From NCBI RefSeq assembly GCF_000721175.1, contig NZ_JOEZ01000017.1, forward strand, positions 1-64,000: a stretch of 64,000 bases of DNA. The letters are read 5' to 3'. This DNA is from Streptomyces anulatus (lineage in GTDB: Bacteria > Actinomycetota > Actinomycetes > Streptomycetales > Streptomycetaceae). The notes under the pieces are model-generated. The model ran no database searches. It saw only the letters and a list, made by a program, of their open reading frames with translations, and had not been told where the DNA came from. How positions within the stretch are numbered: the stretch's first letter is position 1; every line of letters starts with the position of its first letter. A program made the translations under genes and the position numbers. Below, piece after piece: positions 25,463 to 37,206 of the stretch.

Positions 25463-28400
25463 GTGACGGGTTTCGTCCTTCTGCGGGTGAGGGCTCATCG
25501 CCTCCTGCTCTCCGCCGCCGTCCTCGCCGTCCTGCTGACCACATCCGTCCTGGCCGCGCTCACCGCGTTCTCCGGTTCCGTGGGCGACGCGGCCCTGCGC
25601 CACACGCTCACCCACGGGTCGGCCGCCTCCGCCGCCCTCGTCGTCTCCTCCTCGGTGGACCACGAACAGCGCGCGGAGGCCGATGACGCCGTCCGCAAGG
25701 CCTCCCGCGACGCCTTCGACGGGCTGCCCGTGACGGTGGGCAAGCTGGAGAGTTCGGGGTCGTACGCGCTGCCGCGGAGCCTCCAGGACCCGGCCGCCCG
25801 GCGCGGCGAGCCGGACCTCACCCACTTCGCCGCCCTCGACCTGGGCCGGGTGCGGATCACCGAGGGCAAGGCGCCCGCGGCCCCCGACGGCGCCGGCCCC
25901 GTCCAGGTCGCCCTGCCCGTCGTCGCCGCCGAGGCGCTGAAGCTGAAGCCGGGCGCGCGGCTCACCGTCACCGACCGGCTGCGCGACAAGAAGCAGCAGG
26001 TGCTGGTCGTCGGCGTCTTCGAGGCGGCCGACCAGTCGGATCCGTACTGGCAGCTGGACCCGCTCGGCGGGCGCGGGGTGCGCGAGCTCGCCTTCACGAC
26101 GTACGGTCCCCTGCTCACCGACCCTTCGGTCCTCGCCTCCGGGTCGCTCGCCGACGGGGAGACTTCCTGGCTGGCGGCCGCCGACTTCGCCACGCTGACC
26201 ACCGGCTCCATGGAGGGGCTGCGCCAGGCGTCGGCCGACGCCCCGAAGGCCCTTACCGCCGCGCCGGTGTTCGCGTCCGGCGTCACCGCGCGGACGTCGC
26301 TGCCCACCGTGCTCGACCAGCTCGACCGGGCGCTGCTGGTCTCCCGCTCCACGCTGATGATCGTCGCGGTGCAGCTGGTGCTGCTCGCCGCGTACGCCCT
26401 GCTGCTCGTGGCCCGGCTGCTGAACAGCGAGCGCGACGGCGAACGCGAACTGCTGCGGGCCCGGGGCGGTTCCCGGGGCAGGATCACCTCGTTCGCCGCG
26501 ATCGAGGCGCTGTTGCTGGCCGTGCCGGCCGCGGTGGTCGCCCCGCTGCTCGCGGGGCCGCTGACCGGACTGCTGGCCGAGCGCAGTGCCCTGTCGCGGA
26601 TCGGGCTGAAGGCCGGGGAGGCCTCGACCGGCACCGTGTGGCTGGTCTCGGCTGCCGTCGCGCTGGCCTGTGCCCTGGCCGTGGTGGCCCCGTCGCTGAC
26701 GGCCGGGGCGAGCGGGCGCAGGTCCCGGGCCGCGTCACTGCCCGGCCCGGTGCGGGCGGGCGCGGACCTCGGGCTGCTGCTCATCGCGGCGGTGGCGTAC
26801 TGGCAGCTGGACCGGCAGTCCGGCAGCGGGGCGCTCAGCGGCGACCAGTCGGGCGATCTCGGGATCGACCCCCTGCTGGTCACCGCTCCCGCACTGGCGC
26901 TGCTCGCCGGCACGGTCCTCACGCTGCGCCTGCTGCCGCCCGCCGCGAAGCTCGCCGAACGGCGTGCGGCCAAGGGCCGGGGGCTCCCCGCGGCCCTTGC
27001 GGGCTGGCAGTTCAGCCGCCGCCCGTTGCGCGGCGCGGGGCCGGTGCTGCTGCTGGTCCTGTCGGTCGCGATGGGCATGCTGGCGATCGGGCAGAGCGCC
27101 TCCTGGAACCGCTCGCAGGCCGACCAGGCCGACTTCGGCTCCGGCGCCTCGGTCCGGCTCGTGGGCGGGCACGGAAGCGGTGCGGCGGCGGCCGGCGCGT
27201 ACAGCACCCTGGCGGGCGTGCGGCAGGCGGCCCCCGCCTACCGGGCGGACGTGGAGGTCTCCGGTGGGCGCATCGCCGAGGTCCTCGCCCTGGACACGGC
27301 CCACGCGGACGAGCGGATGCTGATGCGCTCCGACCTGACCGACAAGAGCCCGCGCCGGATGTTCGAGGCCATCTCCCCGGAGCGGGCCCCGCGCCCCGGG
27401 CTCGTACTCCCGAAGGACAGCACCCGGCTGAAGCTGGACCTGCGGATCACCACGGTGTCGCCGAAGCGCTCCGGGGCCTCCCCGGGCCAGGAGGACCCGG
27501 CACCGCCGGTGGTCACCGTGCTCCTGGAGGACCGCTACGGCCTCCCCTACCGGGCCCTGGCCGGTCCCGTGCCCGTGGACGGCCGCCCGGTCGCGGTTTC
27601 CGTACCGGTGTCGGCGGCGGGTGGCCTGGCCGTGACCGGCATCGAGGTGGACGGCGAAGCGCCGTACGACTACGCGCAGCAGCGCAGGGTCTCTGTGAGC
27701 GACGTACGGGTGGTCACCGGCTCCGGCACCGAACGCCCGGTACCGGCACCGGGATCTGTGCGCTGGGACGCGTCCATGACGCTCACCGAGTTCGGTGAGG
27801 ACCGGCCGGGTGAACCGCCGGTCCGCAACGGGACATCGGCGCTGCCGGACTTCACGTACGACACCGGTGTGGACAGCGAGGACACCTGGGAGCTGACCAA
27901 CGGCCTCCTGCGGATCACCGCCGCCCGGCCGAAGGCCACGACGGTCAGGGCGGTCGCCACGGACGCCTACCTGAAGAGCACCGACGCGAAGCTGGGCGAC
28001 GAGATCGACCTCACCCTGGCCGGGAACACCATCCGGGTGACCCTGGTGGAGTCGGTGCGCCGGCTGCCGACCACCGGGGCCGCCGAACTGTCCGGCGCCG
28101 CGGACCAGGTGCCGAGCGGCGGCGCTCTGCTGCTGGACCTCAAGGCCGTCACCGAGGTCCTGGCCCACCGGCCGACGGCCACGATCGCTGCGACCGAATG
28201 GTGGCTGAGCGCCGCCCCGGGCGACGCCGCGAAGGCGGCCGCCGCCCTGCGCGCCCTGCCGGACACCGACCCGGCCCAGGTGCGGGTCCGCGCGGAGGCC
28301 GCCCGGCAACTGGTGGACGACCCGCTGGGAGCCGGACCGCAGTCCGCGCTGCGGGCCGTCGCGGTGGTCGCCGCCGCGCTGGCGGCGGTCGGCTTCGCGG

Positions 28401-28756
28401 TCAGCGCCTCGGGGTCCCGGCGCGAACGCTCCGCCGAGCTCGGCGTGCTGCGGGCGCTCGGTGCTCCGCGCCGCCAGCTGGCCCGGATGATCGCCGCCGA
28501 ACAGGGTGTGCTGATCGCCCTCGGCCTGCTGATCGGGCTCGGCATCGGCACGGTGCTGACCCGGGCCGTCGTCCCGCTGATCGTGTTGACCGGGCAGGCG
28601 GACCAGCCGGTTCCGTCGGTGCTGGTCGAGCTGCCCGCCGGACAGGTCGCGGCGCTGCTGGCCGGGGTCGCCGCCCTGCCGCTCCTGATCGTCGCGACGA
28701 TGGCGCTCCGCCGCGGGGACCCGGCGGTCACACTGCGCCACCAGGGGGACCACTGA
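25463..28756 (+). CDS. FtsX-like ABC transporter permease, large
   Basis: A membrane protein of about 1,097 residues with a large extracytoplasmic portion. It opens with a TM segment (HRLLLSAAVLAVLLTTSVLAAL). A first FtsX domain (residues ~275-400, TM segments with RARGGSRGRITSFAAIEALLL) and a second at the C-terminus (~970-1095, LGVLRALGAPRRQLARMIAAEQG) flank beta-rich extracellular regions. GTG 25463 begins TGFVLLRVRAH, the usual N-terminus of this family; GTG 25427 is an alternative with a comparable G-rich RBS. It is the first gene of a three-gene export system (FtsX, FtsX, ATPase), MacB-like. The substrate is unknown; lipoprotein, peptide or antibiotic export are the family options. Confidence 0.85.
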   Translation: MTGFVLLRVRAHRLLLSAAVLAVLLTTSVLAALTAFSGSVGDAALRHTLTHGSAASAALVVSSSVDHEQRAEADDAVRKASRDAFDGLPVTVGKLESSGSYALPRSLQDPAARRGEPDLTHFAALDLGRVRITEGKAPAAPDGAGPVQVALPVVAAEALKLKPGARLTVTDRLRDKKQQVLVVGVFEAADQSDPYWQLDPLGGRGVRELAFTTYGPLLTDPSVLASGSLADGETSWLAAADFATLTTGSMEGLRQASADAPKALTAAPVFASGVTARTSLPTVLDQLDRALLVSRSTLMIVAVQLVLLAAYALLLVARLLNSERDGERELLRARGGSRGRITSFAAIEALLLAVPAAVVAPLLAGPLTGLLAERSALSRIGLKAGEASTGTVWLVSAAVALACALAVVAPSLTAGASGRRSRAASLPGPVRAGADLGLLLIAAVAYWQLDRQSGSGALSGDQSGDLGIDPLLVTAPALALLAGTVLTLRLLPPAAKLAERRAAKGRGLPAALAGWQFSRRPLRGAGPVLLLVLSVAMGMLAIGQSASWNRSQADQADFGSGASVRLVGGHGSGAAAAGAYSTLAGVRQAAPAYRADVEVSGGRIAEVLALDTAHADERMLMRSDLTDKSPRRMFEAISPERAPRPGLVLPKDSTRLKLDLRITTVSPKRSGASPGQEDPAPPVVTVLLEDRYGLPYRALAGPVPVDGRPVAVSVPVSAAGGLAVTGIEVDGEAPYDYAQQRRVSVSDVRVVTGSGTERPVPAPGSVRWDASMTLTEFGEDRPGEPPVRNGTSALPDFTYDTGVDSEDTWELTNGLLRITAARPKATTVRAVATDAYLKSTDAKLGDEIDLTLAGNTIRVTLVESVRRLPTTGAAELSGAADQVPSGGALLLDLKAVTEVLAHRPTATIAATEWWLSAAPGDAAKAAAALRALPDTDPAQVRVRAEAARQLVDDPLGAGPQSALRAVAVVAAALAAVGFAVSASGSRRERSAELGVLRALGAPRRQLARMIAAEQGVLIALGLLIGLGIGTVLTRAVVPLIVLTGQADQPVPSVLVELPAGQVAALLAGVAALPLLIVATMALRRGDPAVTLRHQGDH

Positions 28757-28757
28757 C

Positions 28758-31607
28758 ATGCGTCACAACAATCGGGCGGCCTCCGCCCCGTGGATACGTA
28801 CCCGGCTGCGTACCGCGCCCGGTGCGGCGGCGGCCCTCGCGGTGCTGGTGCTGGTGACGGCGTTCCTCGCCGCGGCGTTCCCGCGGGCCGTGGACGCGTA
28901 CGAGACGAAGGGGCTGCGCCACGACATCCTGACGGCCGACGCCGGCCGCAGTGCCGTGGAGATCGCCCGCCCGCAGCCCGGTCTGGAACTGCCGCGGGAG
29001 CAGCGGGACGCCGAGGTGCGGAGCCCCGAACTGGCGCGGGTCGGCGAGGCGCTCGTGAAGGCCATGCCCGCACCGCTGCGCGCCGACACCTCGTCGGTCG
29101 CGTACGGCGTGCGCACCACGAAGCCGGCCGTCGCGGACGAGCCCTGGCTGCCGCGGCCCGACGCGATTCCGCCGCAGCTCACGTATGTGGCGCAGTCGGG
29201 TCTGAAGGACCACGCCACCCTGGCGTCGGGGGCCTGGCCGGCGACGCCGGACGAGGTGACCTCGGACTCCCGTGCGGTGCAGGGCGCGGTCACCGAGGAG
29301 ACGGCGGCCGATCTGAAGGTGAAGGTCGGCGCGACGGTCACGCTGCTCACCGCGGCCCAGGAACCGATCACCGTGACGATCACCGGCATCGTGGCTCCGC
29401 GTGACCCGCGGGGCAGCTACTGGTCCGCCGATCCGCTGCTGCGCACCCCGTCCCTGGTCCCGGACCCCGGGAGCCCCTTCCCGGTGTACTACTGGACCGG
29501 CACCGTCCTGCTGGCCGAGGACGCCGGTCCTGCCCTCCTGAGCACGGCCACAGAGCCCTCCCTCTTCTGGCGGATCCCGCCCGACCCCTCCCGGCTGACC
29601 GGCCCCGACGGCGCCAGGCTGACGTCCGTCATCGCCTCCCTGGAGAGCGGCCCCGGGCTGCTGAAGGTGCGGAGGACCGCCGGGGACACCGCGACGGTCG
29701 CCACCGGGCTCGGTCACATCGTGGAGGCCAACGCGCGGATGCGTGACGCGATCGGTCCGGTGATCGCGGTCGCCGCCCTCGGCATCGGGTCCGTGGCCGC
29801 CGTCGTCCTGCTGATGACCGGCGCCCTGATCGCCGCCCGCCGCCGCGGCGAACTGGCGCTGATGCGCTCACGCGGCGGCTCGCTGCGCGGCATCGGCGGC
29901 CGGCTGTTCGCGGAGACCGCGGTGACCGTGCTGCCCGCGAGCGCGCTCGGACTGCTGCTCGCGGTGCTGGTGGTGGACGAGGGCCGATGGTGGCCGGGGG
30001 CGCTGGCCGCGACCGGCGTCGGCCTCCTGGTGTGCGTCGCCCTTCCCGTGCGGACGACGCTCCAGCACATCCGGCCCACGCTGCACGGTGCGCGCGAGGA
30101 CGTGGTGAGCGCCCGCCCCTCACGCCGGCGGACCGTCGCCGAACTGACCCTGCTCGTGCTGGCGGTCGGCGCGGTGACGGCGCTGCGCCGTCGCGGTACG
30201 TCGGCCGCGGGCGGCACCGACCTGCTGGTCAGCGCCGCCCCCGTGCTGGTCGCGCTGATCGCGGCGCTGGTCCTGGTCCGGCTCTACCCGCTGCCGCTGC
30301 GGCTCGCCGCACGGCCCATGGCCCGGCTGCGCGGGGCGATCGGCTTCCTCTCGCTGGCCCGTGCCGGCCGTTCCTCGGCCGGCGGGGCGCTGCCGCTGCT
30401 CGCGCTGCTGCTGGCGCTGGCCACGGCGGCGTTCGGCGGCTCGGTGATCGCCGGCATCGGGGACGCACGGGACGAGGCGGCACTGGCGTCCGTCGGGGCG
30501 GACGCCCGGATCAGCGGCATGGCCGAACGGGCGACGCTGCCCGACGAGCTGGTCCGCACGGTGAGCGACCTGGACGGGGTACGGAGCGCGGCGCCGGTAC
30601 GGGTCGAGTACAGCGTGACCATGCCGGAGGCCGTGGCCGCCGGCGGCGGTGCTCCGAGCGCGGGCCCGGACGACGCCGGTACGGGTACGGACGGCGGTGA
30701 CGCGGGCACCGCGGCCCTGGTGGGCGTCGATCCCGCCTCGTACGCCCGGCTGGCCCGCACCCATGGGCTGCCTGCCTTCCCGGTCGCCCGGCTGCGGGCC
30801 ACCGGCCCCTCGGCCCCGCTGCCCGAGGGCGCGAAGGCCGACTCCGGGCGCGTCCTGCCGGCCATCGCCTCACCGGCGGTGGCGGCCCGCCTGGGCAAGG
30901 AGCCGCGCACCGTCGAGACGCTGTCCGGGGACTTCGAGGTCCAGGTCGTGGGGACCACCGCGCGCGCCGCCGCGGTCTCCCCCACGGACTTCCTGATCGT
31001 GAACTCCGCCTCCCTGGAGCAGCAGGCGCCCACCACCCTGCTCCTCACCGGAGCGCCGGACCCCGGGGAGCTGCGTGCGGCGGTCGGCGAGAGCGGCAAG
31101 GAGTTCGTCGTACAGCTGCGTTCCGAGGAGCGCGCGCGGTATGTGAACACCCCGATGCAGGCGGGGGCCGAGCGGATCTACCTCGCGGCCGTCGCGGCGG
31201 GCGCCGGATACGCGCTGCTTGCCGTCCTGCTGTCGCTGCTCCAGACCGCGCCGGAACGCAGGACGCTGCTGGCGCGGCTTCGCACGATGGGGCTCACCAC
31301 CGGGCAGGGCAGGCGGCTGCTGGCCTTCGAGGCGACGCCGCAGGCGCTGCTGGCGGCGGTCGGCGGCCTGTTCACCGGCTGGGCGACCATCGCCCTGCTC
31401 TCCCCCGGCGTCGATCTGGTCCCGCTGGCGCTCGCGGGCGTCGCCGGATCGGACACCGGACCCGTCGCGCTGCGCACCGACCTCTGGTCGCTGGGGTTGC
31501 CGGCCGCCGGTGTCGTGGCGCTCGCCGCGGCGGTCGCGGGCGTTCAGGCGTGGTGGGCGAGCCGCCGCGGATCGATCACCGAACTCAGGGCAGGAGACTC
31601 CCGATGA
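28758..31607 (+). CDS. FtsX-like ABC transporter permease
   Basis: A 949-residue membrane protein. An N-terminal TM (AAAALAVLVLVTAFLAAAF) is followed by an extracytoplasmic domain, a first FtsX core (~residues 330-440, with MRSRGGSLRGIGGRLFAETAV), and a C-terminal FtsX core (~810-940, LRTMGLTTGQGRRLLAFEATPQ). It begins 1 bp after the preceding permease stop and overlaps the ATPase start by 4 bp, so the three are one operon and probably one complex. Confidence 0.9.
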   Translation: MRHNNRAASAPWIRTRLRTAPGAAAALAVLVLVTAFLAAAFPRAVDAYETKGLRHDILTADAGRSAVEIARPQPGLELPREQRDAEVRSPELARVGEALVKAMPAPLRADTSSVAYGVRTTKPAVADEPWLPRPDAIPPQLTYVAQSGLKDHATLASGAWPATPDEVTSDSRAVQGAVTEETAADLKVKVGATVTLLTAAQEPITVTITGIVAPRDPRGSYWSADPLLRTPSLVPDPGSPFPVYYWTGTVLLAEDAGPALLSTATEPSLFWRIPPDPSRLTGPDGARLTSVIASLESGPGLLKVRRTAGDTATVATGLGHIVEANARMRDAIGPVIAVAALGIGSVAAVVLLMTGALIAARRRGELALMRSRGGSLRGIGGRLFAETAVTVLPASALGLLLAVLVVDEGRWWPGALAATGVGLLVCVALPVRTTLQHIRPTLHGAREDVVSARPSRRRTVAELTLLVLAVGAVTALRRRGTSAAGGTDLLVSAAPVLVALIAALVLVRLYPLPLRLAARPMARLRGAIGFLSLARAGRSSAGGALPLLALLLALATAAFGGSVIAGIGDARDEAALASVGADARISGMAERATLPDELVRTVSDLDGVRSAAPVRVEYSVTMPEAVAAGGGAPSAGPDDAGTGTDGGDAGTAALVGVDPASYARLARTHGLPAFPVARLRATGPSAPLPEGAKADSGRVLPAIASPAVAARLGKEPRTVETLSGDFEVQVVGTTARAAAVSPTDFLIVNSASLEQQAPTTLLLTGAPDPGELRAAVGESGKEFVVQLRSEERARYVNTPMQAGAERIYLAAVAAGAGYALLAVLLSLLQTAPERRTLLARLRTMGLTTGQGRRLLAFEATPQALLAAVGGLFTGWATIALLSPGVDLVPLALAGVAGSDTGPVALRTDLWSLGLPAAGVVALAAAVAGVQAWWASRRGSITELRAGDSR

Positions 31608-32641
31608 CCTCGTCCACCGAGACCGCCGGTACCGCAGGGGCCGCCGAGACGACGCTGGCGGAGCTGGAGCAGCGGGCCGCGGCCCGCCGGGACCGCCCCT
31701 CCTACGGGCACGACGCGCTGATCGCCTGCGACCGGGTGGTGCGGATCTTCACCACGGACGGGGTGGAGGTGCAGGCCCTGCAGGGCCTCGACCTGCTGGT
31801 CACCGAGGGCGAGTTGATGGCCCTGGTGGGGGCGTCGGGCAGCGGCAAGTCGACGCTGATGAACATCCTGGCGGGCCTGGACGTGCCGACGGCGGGGTCG
31901 GCGAAGGTCGCGGGCTGCGACCTGCTGTCGATGGGCCCGAAGGAACGGCTGCGCTACCGCCGGGACGTGGTCGGGTTCGTCTGGCAGCAGACCGCCCGCA
32001 ATCTGCTCCCGTATCTCACTGCGATCCAGAACATCACCCTGCCCATGCAGTTGCGCGGGGGTGGCGGCAAGCGCGAACGGGCGGCCCGTGCCGAGTCGTT
32101 GCTCGCCATGCTCGACATCGCCGACTGCCGCGACCGGCGGCCCCAGCAGTTGTCCGGCGGGCAGCAGCAGCGGGTGGCCATCGCGGTGGCGCTCGCCAAC
32201 TCCCCGTCCGTGCTCCTCGCGGACGAGCCGACCGGCGAGCTGGACTCGGCGACCGGGGAGCAGGTCTTCGCCGCGTTCCGGCGGGCCAACGAGGAGTTGG
32301 GCACCTCGATCGTGATCGTCACCCATGACCAGGCGGTCGCGAACGAGGTGCGGCGCACGGTCGCCATCCGCGACGGCCGTACGTCCTCCGAGGTGCTGCG
32401 CCGCACGGAGGTGGACGCGGCGACGGGCCAGGAGTCGCAGGTGGCCCGGGAGTACGCGATGCTCGACCGGGCGGGACGGCTCCAGTTGCCCGCGGACTAC
32501 ACGCAGACGCTGGGCATGGAGCACCGGGTGCTGCTGGAGCTGGAGCGGGACCACATCGGCGTCTGGCCGGACGCTCACGGGGCGCCGGAGAACGCCCCGG
32601 AGAAGCCGGACGGGTCCTCGAAGGCCCCGAAGGAGAAGTAG
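31604..32641 (+). CDS. ABC transporter ATP-binding protein (MacB/LolD-type)
   Basis: A 345-residue ATPase. Walker A is VGASGSGKSTLMNIL, the Q-loop is VWQQTARNLLPYLT, the signature is LSGGQQQRVAIAVALANSP, and Walker B is VLLADEPTGELD with the H-loop VIVTHD. These match the LolD/MacB subgroup that pairs with FtsX permeases. The extra ~100 C-terminal residues contain a MacB-like tail and an acidic Pro-rich end. ATG 31604 overlaps the permease stop (ATGA) and has GGAG upstream. Confidence 0.93.
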   Translation: MTSSTETAGTAGAAETTLAELEQRAAARRDRPSYGHDALIACDRVVRIFTTDGVEVQALQGLDLLVTEGELMALVGASGSGKSTLMNILAGLDVPTAGSAKVAGCDLLSMGPKERLRYRRDVVGFVWQQTARNLLPYLTAIQNITLPMQLRGGGGKRERAARAESLLAMLDIADCRDRRPQQLSGGQQQRVAIAVALANSPSVLLADEPTGELDSATGEQVFAAFRRANEELGTSIVIVTHDQAVANEVRRTVAIRDGRTSSEVLRRTEVDAATGQESQVAREYAMLDRAGRLQLPADYTQTLGMEHRVLLELERDHIGVWPDAHGAPENAPEKPDGSSKAPKEK

Positions 32642-32642
32642 G

Positions 32643-32660
32643 CCCGCCGGGTCCGGCGGG
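32643..32660. terminator. Short bidirectional hairpin between convergent genes
   Basis: CCCGCCGG (32643-32650) and CCGGCGGG (32653-32660) are perfect complements separated by 2 nt, filling the 19-bp gap between the ATPase stop and the next, convergent stop. Confidence 0.55.
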
Positions 32661-33362
32661 TCAGCCGGGCTCGACCGACAGACCGAGCCCGCCGAGCCCG
32701 CCGGCCGGGTCGCGGCGCAGCGCGATCGAGCCGAACGGCGTGCGCAGCCGCAGCCAGCCGCCTGCGGCGAGCAGCGAGACCGGGAAGTCCGGGTCGGGGC
32801 GCAGGAAGCCGAGGGACTGGGCGGCGTGCACGGCGCGCAGGGGCAGGTCCGTGGTGCCGACCGGCCGGGACCAGATCTCGCGGCCGATCCGGTCGCGTCC
32901 GGCACGGGTGCGCAGCTCTTCGGGCAGCGCCTCGTCCCGCGTACGGAACTCGGCGACGGCCGTGTCGAGAGCGGCGCGCAGGGCGTCGGGGCGGGGCAGA
33001 CCTGCCTGCTCCCGCCAGGGCCCGCGGGGCGGCAGGACACCGGTCCAGGGCGGCCCGGTGACGGGGGCGGGCAGCGCACCACTCGCACCGGCGTCGGCCG
33101 TAGCGGAAACGTCGAGGGTTTCCAGCAGCTCCCCGGCCGACACCGTGACGTCGAGCGTCTCGGGGCGGGCCAGGCGGGCGGTGCGGATGGCGAGGACCTC
33201 GAAGGAGGGCGGGCGGCCGAACACCGCCAGTGCGTCGCCGCCGCCCGCCTGCAGCCGGACCGCGGCGGCCCGGTCGTAGTGGAGCAGCCGGCCGAGGAAG
33301 GCGGCGAGATCCGCCGCCTCCCTCGCGTCGTCGAACCGCAGCGACTGCACGGGCACGGTCAT
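32661..33362 (-). CDS. Conserved hypothetical protein (233 aa)
   Basis: Not a recognised enzyme. It is cytoplasmic with no signal or TM segment, Arg/Ala/Asp-rich, and probably alpha/beta. It begins MTVPVQSLRFDDAREAADLAAFLGRLLHYDRAAAVRLQ. Its ATG overlaps the thioesterase stop (ATGA), so the two are translationally coupled. Such pairs are conserved in Streptomyces, but the role is unknown. Confidence 0.75.
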   Translation of the reverse strand: MTVPVQSLRFDDAREAADLAAFLGRLLHYDRAAAVRLQAGGGDALAVFGRPPSFEVLAIRTARLARPETLDVTVSAGELLETLDVSATADAGASGALPAPVTGPPWTGVLPPRGPWREQAGLPRPDALRAALDTAVAEFRTRDEALPEELRTRAGRDRIGREIWSRPVGTTDLPLRAVHAAQSLGFLRPDPDFPVSLLAAGGWLRLRTPFGSIALRRDPAGGLGGLGLSVEPG

Positions 33363-33781
33363 GCCGCGGCGGGCTCCTCTGCCAGGTACTGCTGGAGGAA
33401 GAGCTTCTCCTCGGCGGAGATCCGCCGGGGCCGCTCCGCCGCCAGGTCGTACGGCACGACGACGGTCGACGCGCGGACGTACACCTGGTCGGCGTCCTTG
33501 ATCTCATAGGCGATCGTCAGGGACGCGGCGCCGATCTTCGTGACCCACGACTCGACGGTCACCGGCTCGTGCCGGTGGACCAGCGGCCGTACGTAGTCGA
33601 TCTCGTGCCGGGCGACGACGGACCCGCCCGAGAACGACGGCGAGCCGTCCCCGGGCGCCAGCCGGAACATGAAGTCGATGCGCGCCTCCTCCAGGTAGCG
33701 GAGGAAGACCACGTTGTTGACGTGGCCGAAGGCGTCCATGTCCGACCAGCGCAGGGGGCAGCTGTAGAGGTGACGAGCCAA
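33359..33781 (-). CDS. Acyl-CoA thioesterase, 4HBT hotdog family
   Basis: A 140-residue YbgC/FcbC-like hotdog-fold thioesterase. The catalytic stretch is LRWSDMDAFGHVNNVVFLRYLEEAR, with the conserved Asp and the HVNN that follows. The TTG at 33781 is chosen because it yields the family N-terminus LARHLYSCPLRWSD; GAGG is at RBS distance. It sits 5 bp after the ABC-F stop on the same strand and is coupled to the next gene. Probable role: hydrolysis of a short or hydroxylated acyl-CoA. Confidence 0.85.
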   Translation of the reverse strand: MARHLYSCPLRWSDMDAFGHVNNVVFLRYLEEARIDFMFRLAPGDGSPSFSGGSVVARHEIDYVRPLVHRHEPVTVESWVTKIGAASLTIAYEIKDADQVYVRASTVVVPYDLAAERPRRISAEEKLFLQQYLAEEPAAA

Positions 33782-33786
33782 GACGA

Positions 33787-35451
<1,665 letters not shown>

Positions 35452-35576
35452 GAGAAACCGTCCGGCAGCAATAGAGGTGTGGGCAGATACACCCCATCTT
35501 GCCTGACGGCCGTCCCCGGACGGAAACCCGTCCGGGGATCGACACAGCGACGGGGTCACCGCCTGCGTCCGGGCTC

Positions 35577-37067
35577 TCACTCACCGTCGGCGGCCGGCTG
35601 CTTCCGGCGGAGGAGGAAGACCGCTCCGCCGCCCACGACGAGCAGCCCGATGGCGACGGCGGCGAGCATCGGGGTGGCGCTGGAGCCGCCCGTCGCGGCG
35701 AGGTCGCCCTCCAGCCCCGACGTACCGGAGCCGGTGGTGGCCGGGACGGACTGCTGGGCGCTCTGCGTGCCGACGTCGTTGCCGTCGGCGCCCTCGCCCT
35801 CCCGGTCCAGGACGCTGCCGCTGGTGGCGCAGTCCAGCACCCCGGTGAAGGTCCTGCCGAACCCGGCGGGCCCGGTGATGGTGAAGTCGTACGCCTGGTC
35901 CTCGGCGACGGGGACCGTCACCGTGCGGGTGGCCCCCGCGGCGATGGTGTGCTCGGTGCCGGCCAGCTCGAAGGTGAAGGGCTGGTCGCCCCGGTTGGCG
36001 GCCGTGACGTCCACACCGCCCGCGGCGCAGTTCTTCCGCGCGCTCAGCGCGGGGGCGGCGCCCGTTTCGGCCCAGGTGGCGCCGGCCCGGGCGGAGACCG
36101 TGGACTCGCTGGAACCGGCCAGGATCTGGGTCTGGGTGCGGCCGGCCCCGGCGAAGGCCCGGCCGACCGGCACGGAGGTGGTGGCCTGGACGGCCAGGGA
36201 GGCGGTGCCGTCCGCGGTGTCCTTCGGTACGGCGAAGTAGAGCCGGTCCCCGTCCGCCGCGGCGGTGACGGGGGCGCCCTTCTCGTCCGTGACCGCGATG
36301 CCGCTGGCCGCCGCGTCCACCGGGGGCGACACCGAGACCTGGCCCGCGTCGGTACGGACGGTCACGGGGCCGAGCAGCTCACCGGCCCGCCCGGCGACGG
36401 CGGCCGGTTCCAGGGTGAGCGAGGCCCGGGGCTCCTTCGTGTCGCGCGCGCTGCGCTGCAGCCAGTCGGCGAGCTTCTCCGCCTGCTTGTCCGACGCGGT
36501 GACGTCGGCGTCGTCCGAGTAGCGCCAGATGGCGACCTGGGTTCCGGCGGCGGCGGTCCGCTCGGTCAGCGGGCCGGTGCCGGCCGCTTCGGCGAGCGCG
36601 GCCAGGTCGTCGACCTGGGGGTAGGAGTGCTGGAGGATCCAGCGGATCTTCCCCGCGTTCCGGTTGCCGCTCAGCGAGGTCTCGGCCCAGGGCGTCTCCA
36701 GGTACTTCGCCTGGTCCTGGGTGGGGTTGTGGAGGTCGATGCAGTAGGTCTTGAGCTTGCCGCCGCCGTCCACGGTCATCTCGAACAGTCCGGCGGGCAG
36801 TTCCTGGGTCCGGTCGGGCGCACCGCGCTTCCCCGCGATGCGGAGCACGGCGCTGTCGAAGGTCTTCAGCCCGTCGAGCACCGCGGCCGCGCCGCCGTGG
36901 TGCCGGCCCGGGTCGTCGGCCGCCGCCGCCGGTCCGGCGCCGACGAGTGCGGCAGCCGCGACGAGACCGGAGAGCAGCAGCGCCGCGACCGGGCGGAGGA
37001 TCCCGCGGCCGGGCGGCGCCCCCGTCGGGCCGGACGACGCGGCGGACGCTGAAAACGCAGAAAACAC
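35577..37067 (-). CDS. TQXA (thioester) domain surface protein with LAATG sortase signal
   Basis: A 496-residue secreted cell-wall protein. Signal peptide: ILRPVAALLLSGLVAAAALVGAGPAAAA. The TQXA thioester domain covers residues ~65-190; LKTYCIDLHNPT carries the reactive Cys and TQVAIWRYSDD the partner Gln. Beta-rich repeats follow. The C-terminus is a classic sorting signal: LAATGGSS, hydrophobic TM, then LLRRKQ. LAxTG is the motif of Streptomyces sortase E. The thioester can form covalent bonds to surfaces, so it is probably an adhesin. GTG 37067 is supported by GGAGGGG upstream. A palindrome at 37207-37221 lies upstream. Confidence 0.9.
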   Translation of the reverse strand: MFSAFSASAASSGPTGAPPGRGILRPVAALLLSGLVAAAALVGAGPAAAADDPGRHHGGAAAVLDGLKTFDSAVLRIAGKRGAPDRTQELPAGLFEMTVDGGGKLKTYCIDLHNPTQDQAKYLETPWAETSLSGNRNAGKIRWILQHSYPQVDDLAALAEAAGTGPLTERTAAAGTQVAIWRYSDDADVTASDKQAEKLADWLQRSARDTKEPRASLTLEPAAVAGRAGELLGPVTVRTDAGQVSVSPPVDAAASGIAVTDEKGAPVTAAADGDRLYFAVPKDTADGTASLAVQATTSVPVGRAFAGAGRTQTQILAGSSESTVSARAGATWAETGAAPALSARKNCAAGGVDVTAANRGDQPFTFELAGTEHTIAAGATRTVTVPVAEDQAYDFTITGPAGFGRTFTGVLDCATSGSVLDREGEGADGNDVGTQSAQQSVPATTGSGTSGLEGDLAATGGSSATPMLAAVAIGLLVVGGGAVFLLRRKQPAADGE

Positions 37068-37206
37068 AGAATTCCCCTCCGGGCGAGGCCCTCGCACATG
37101 GTGCGCGTGTGGGGAATGCCTCGCCAGCAGACCCAAGTGACCCGTGAGCACTGGGAATCCTAAAGAACGGGCGAAGGACAGTCCCCCGTACTGCCCTTGC
37201 ACAACC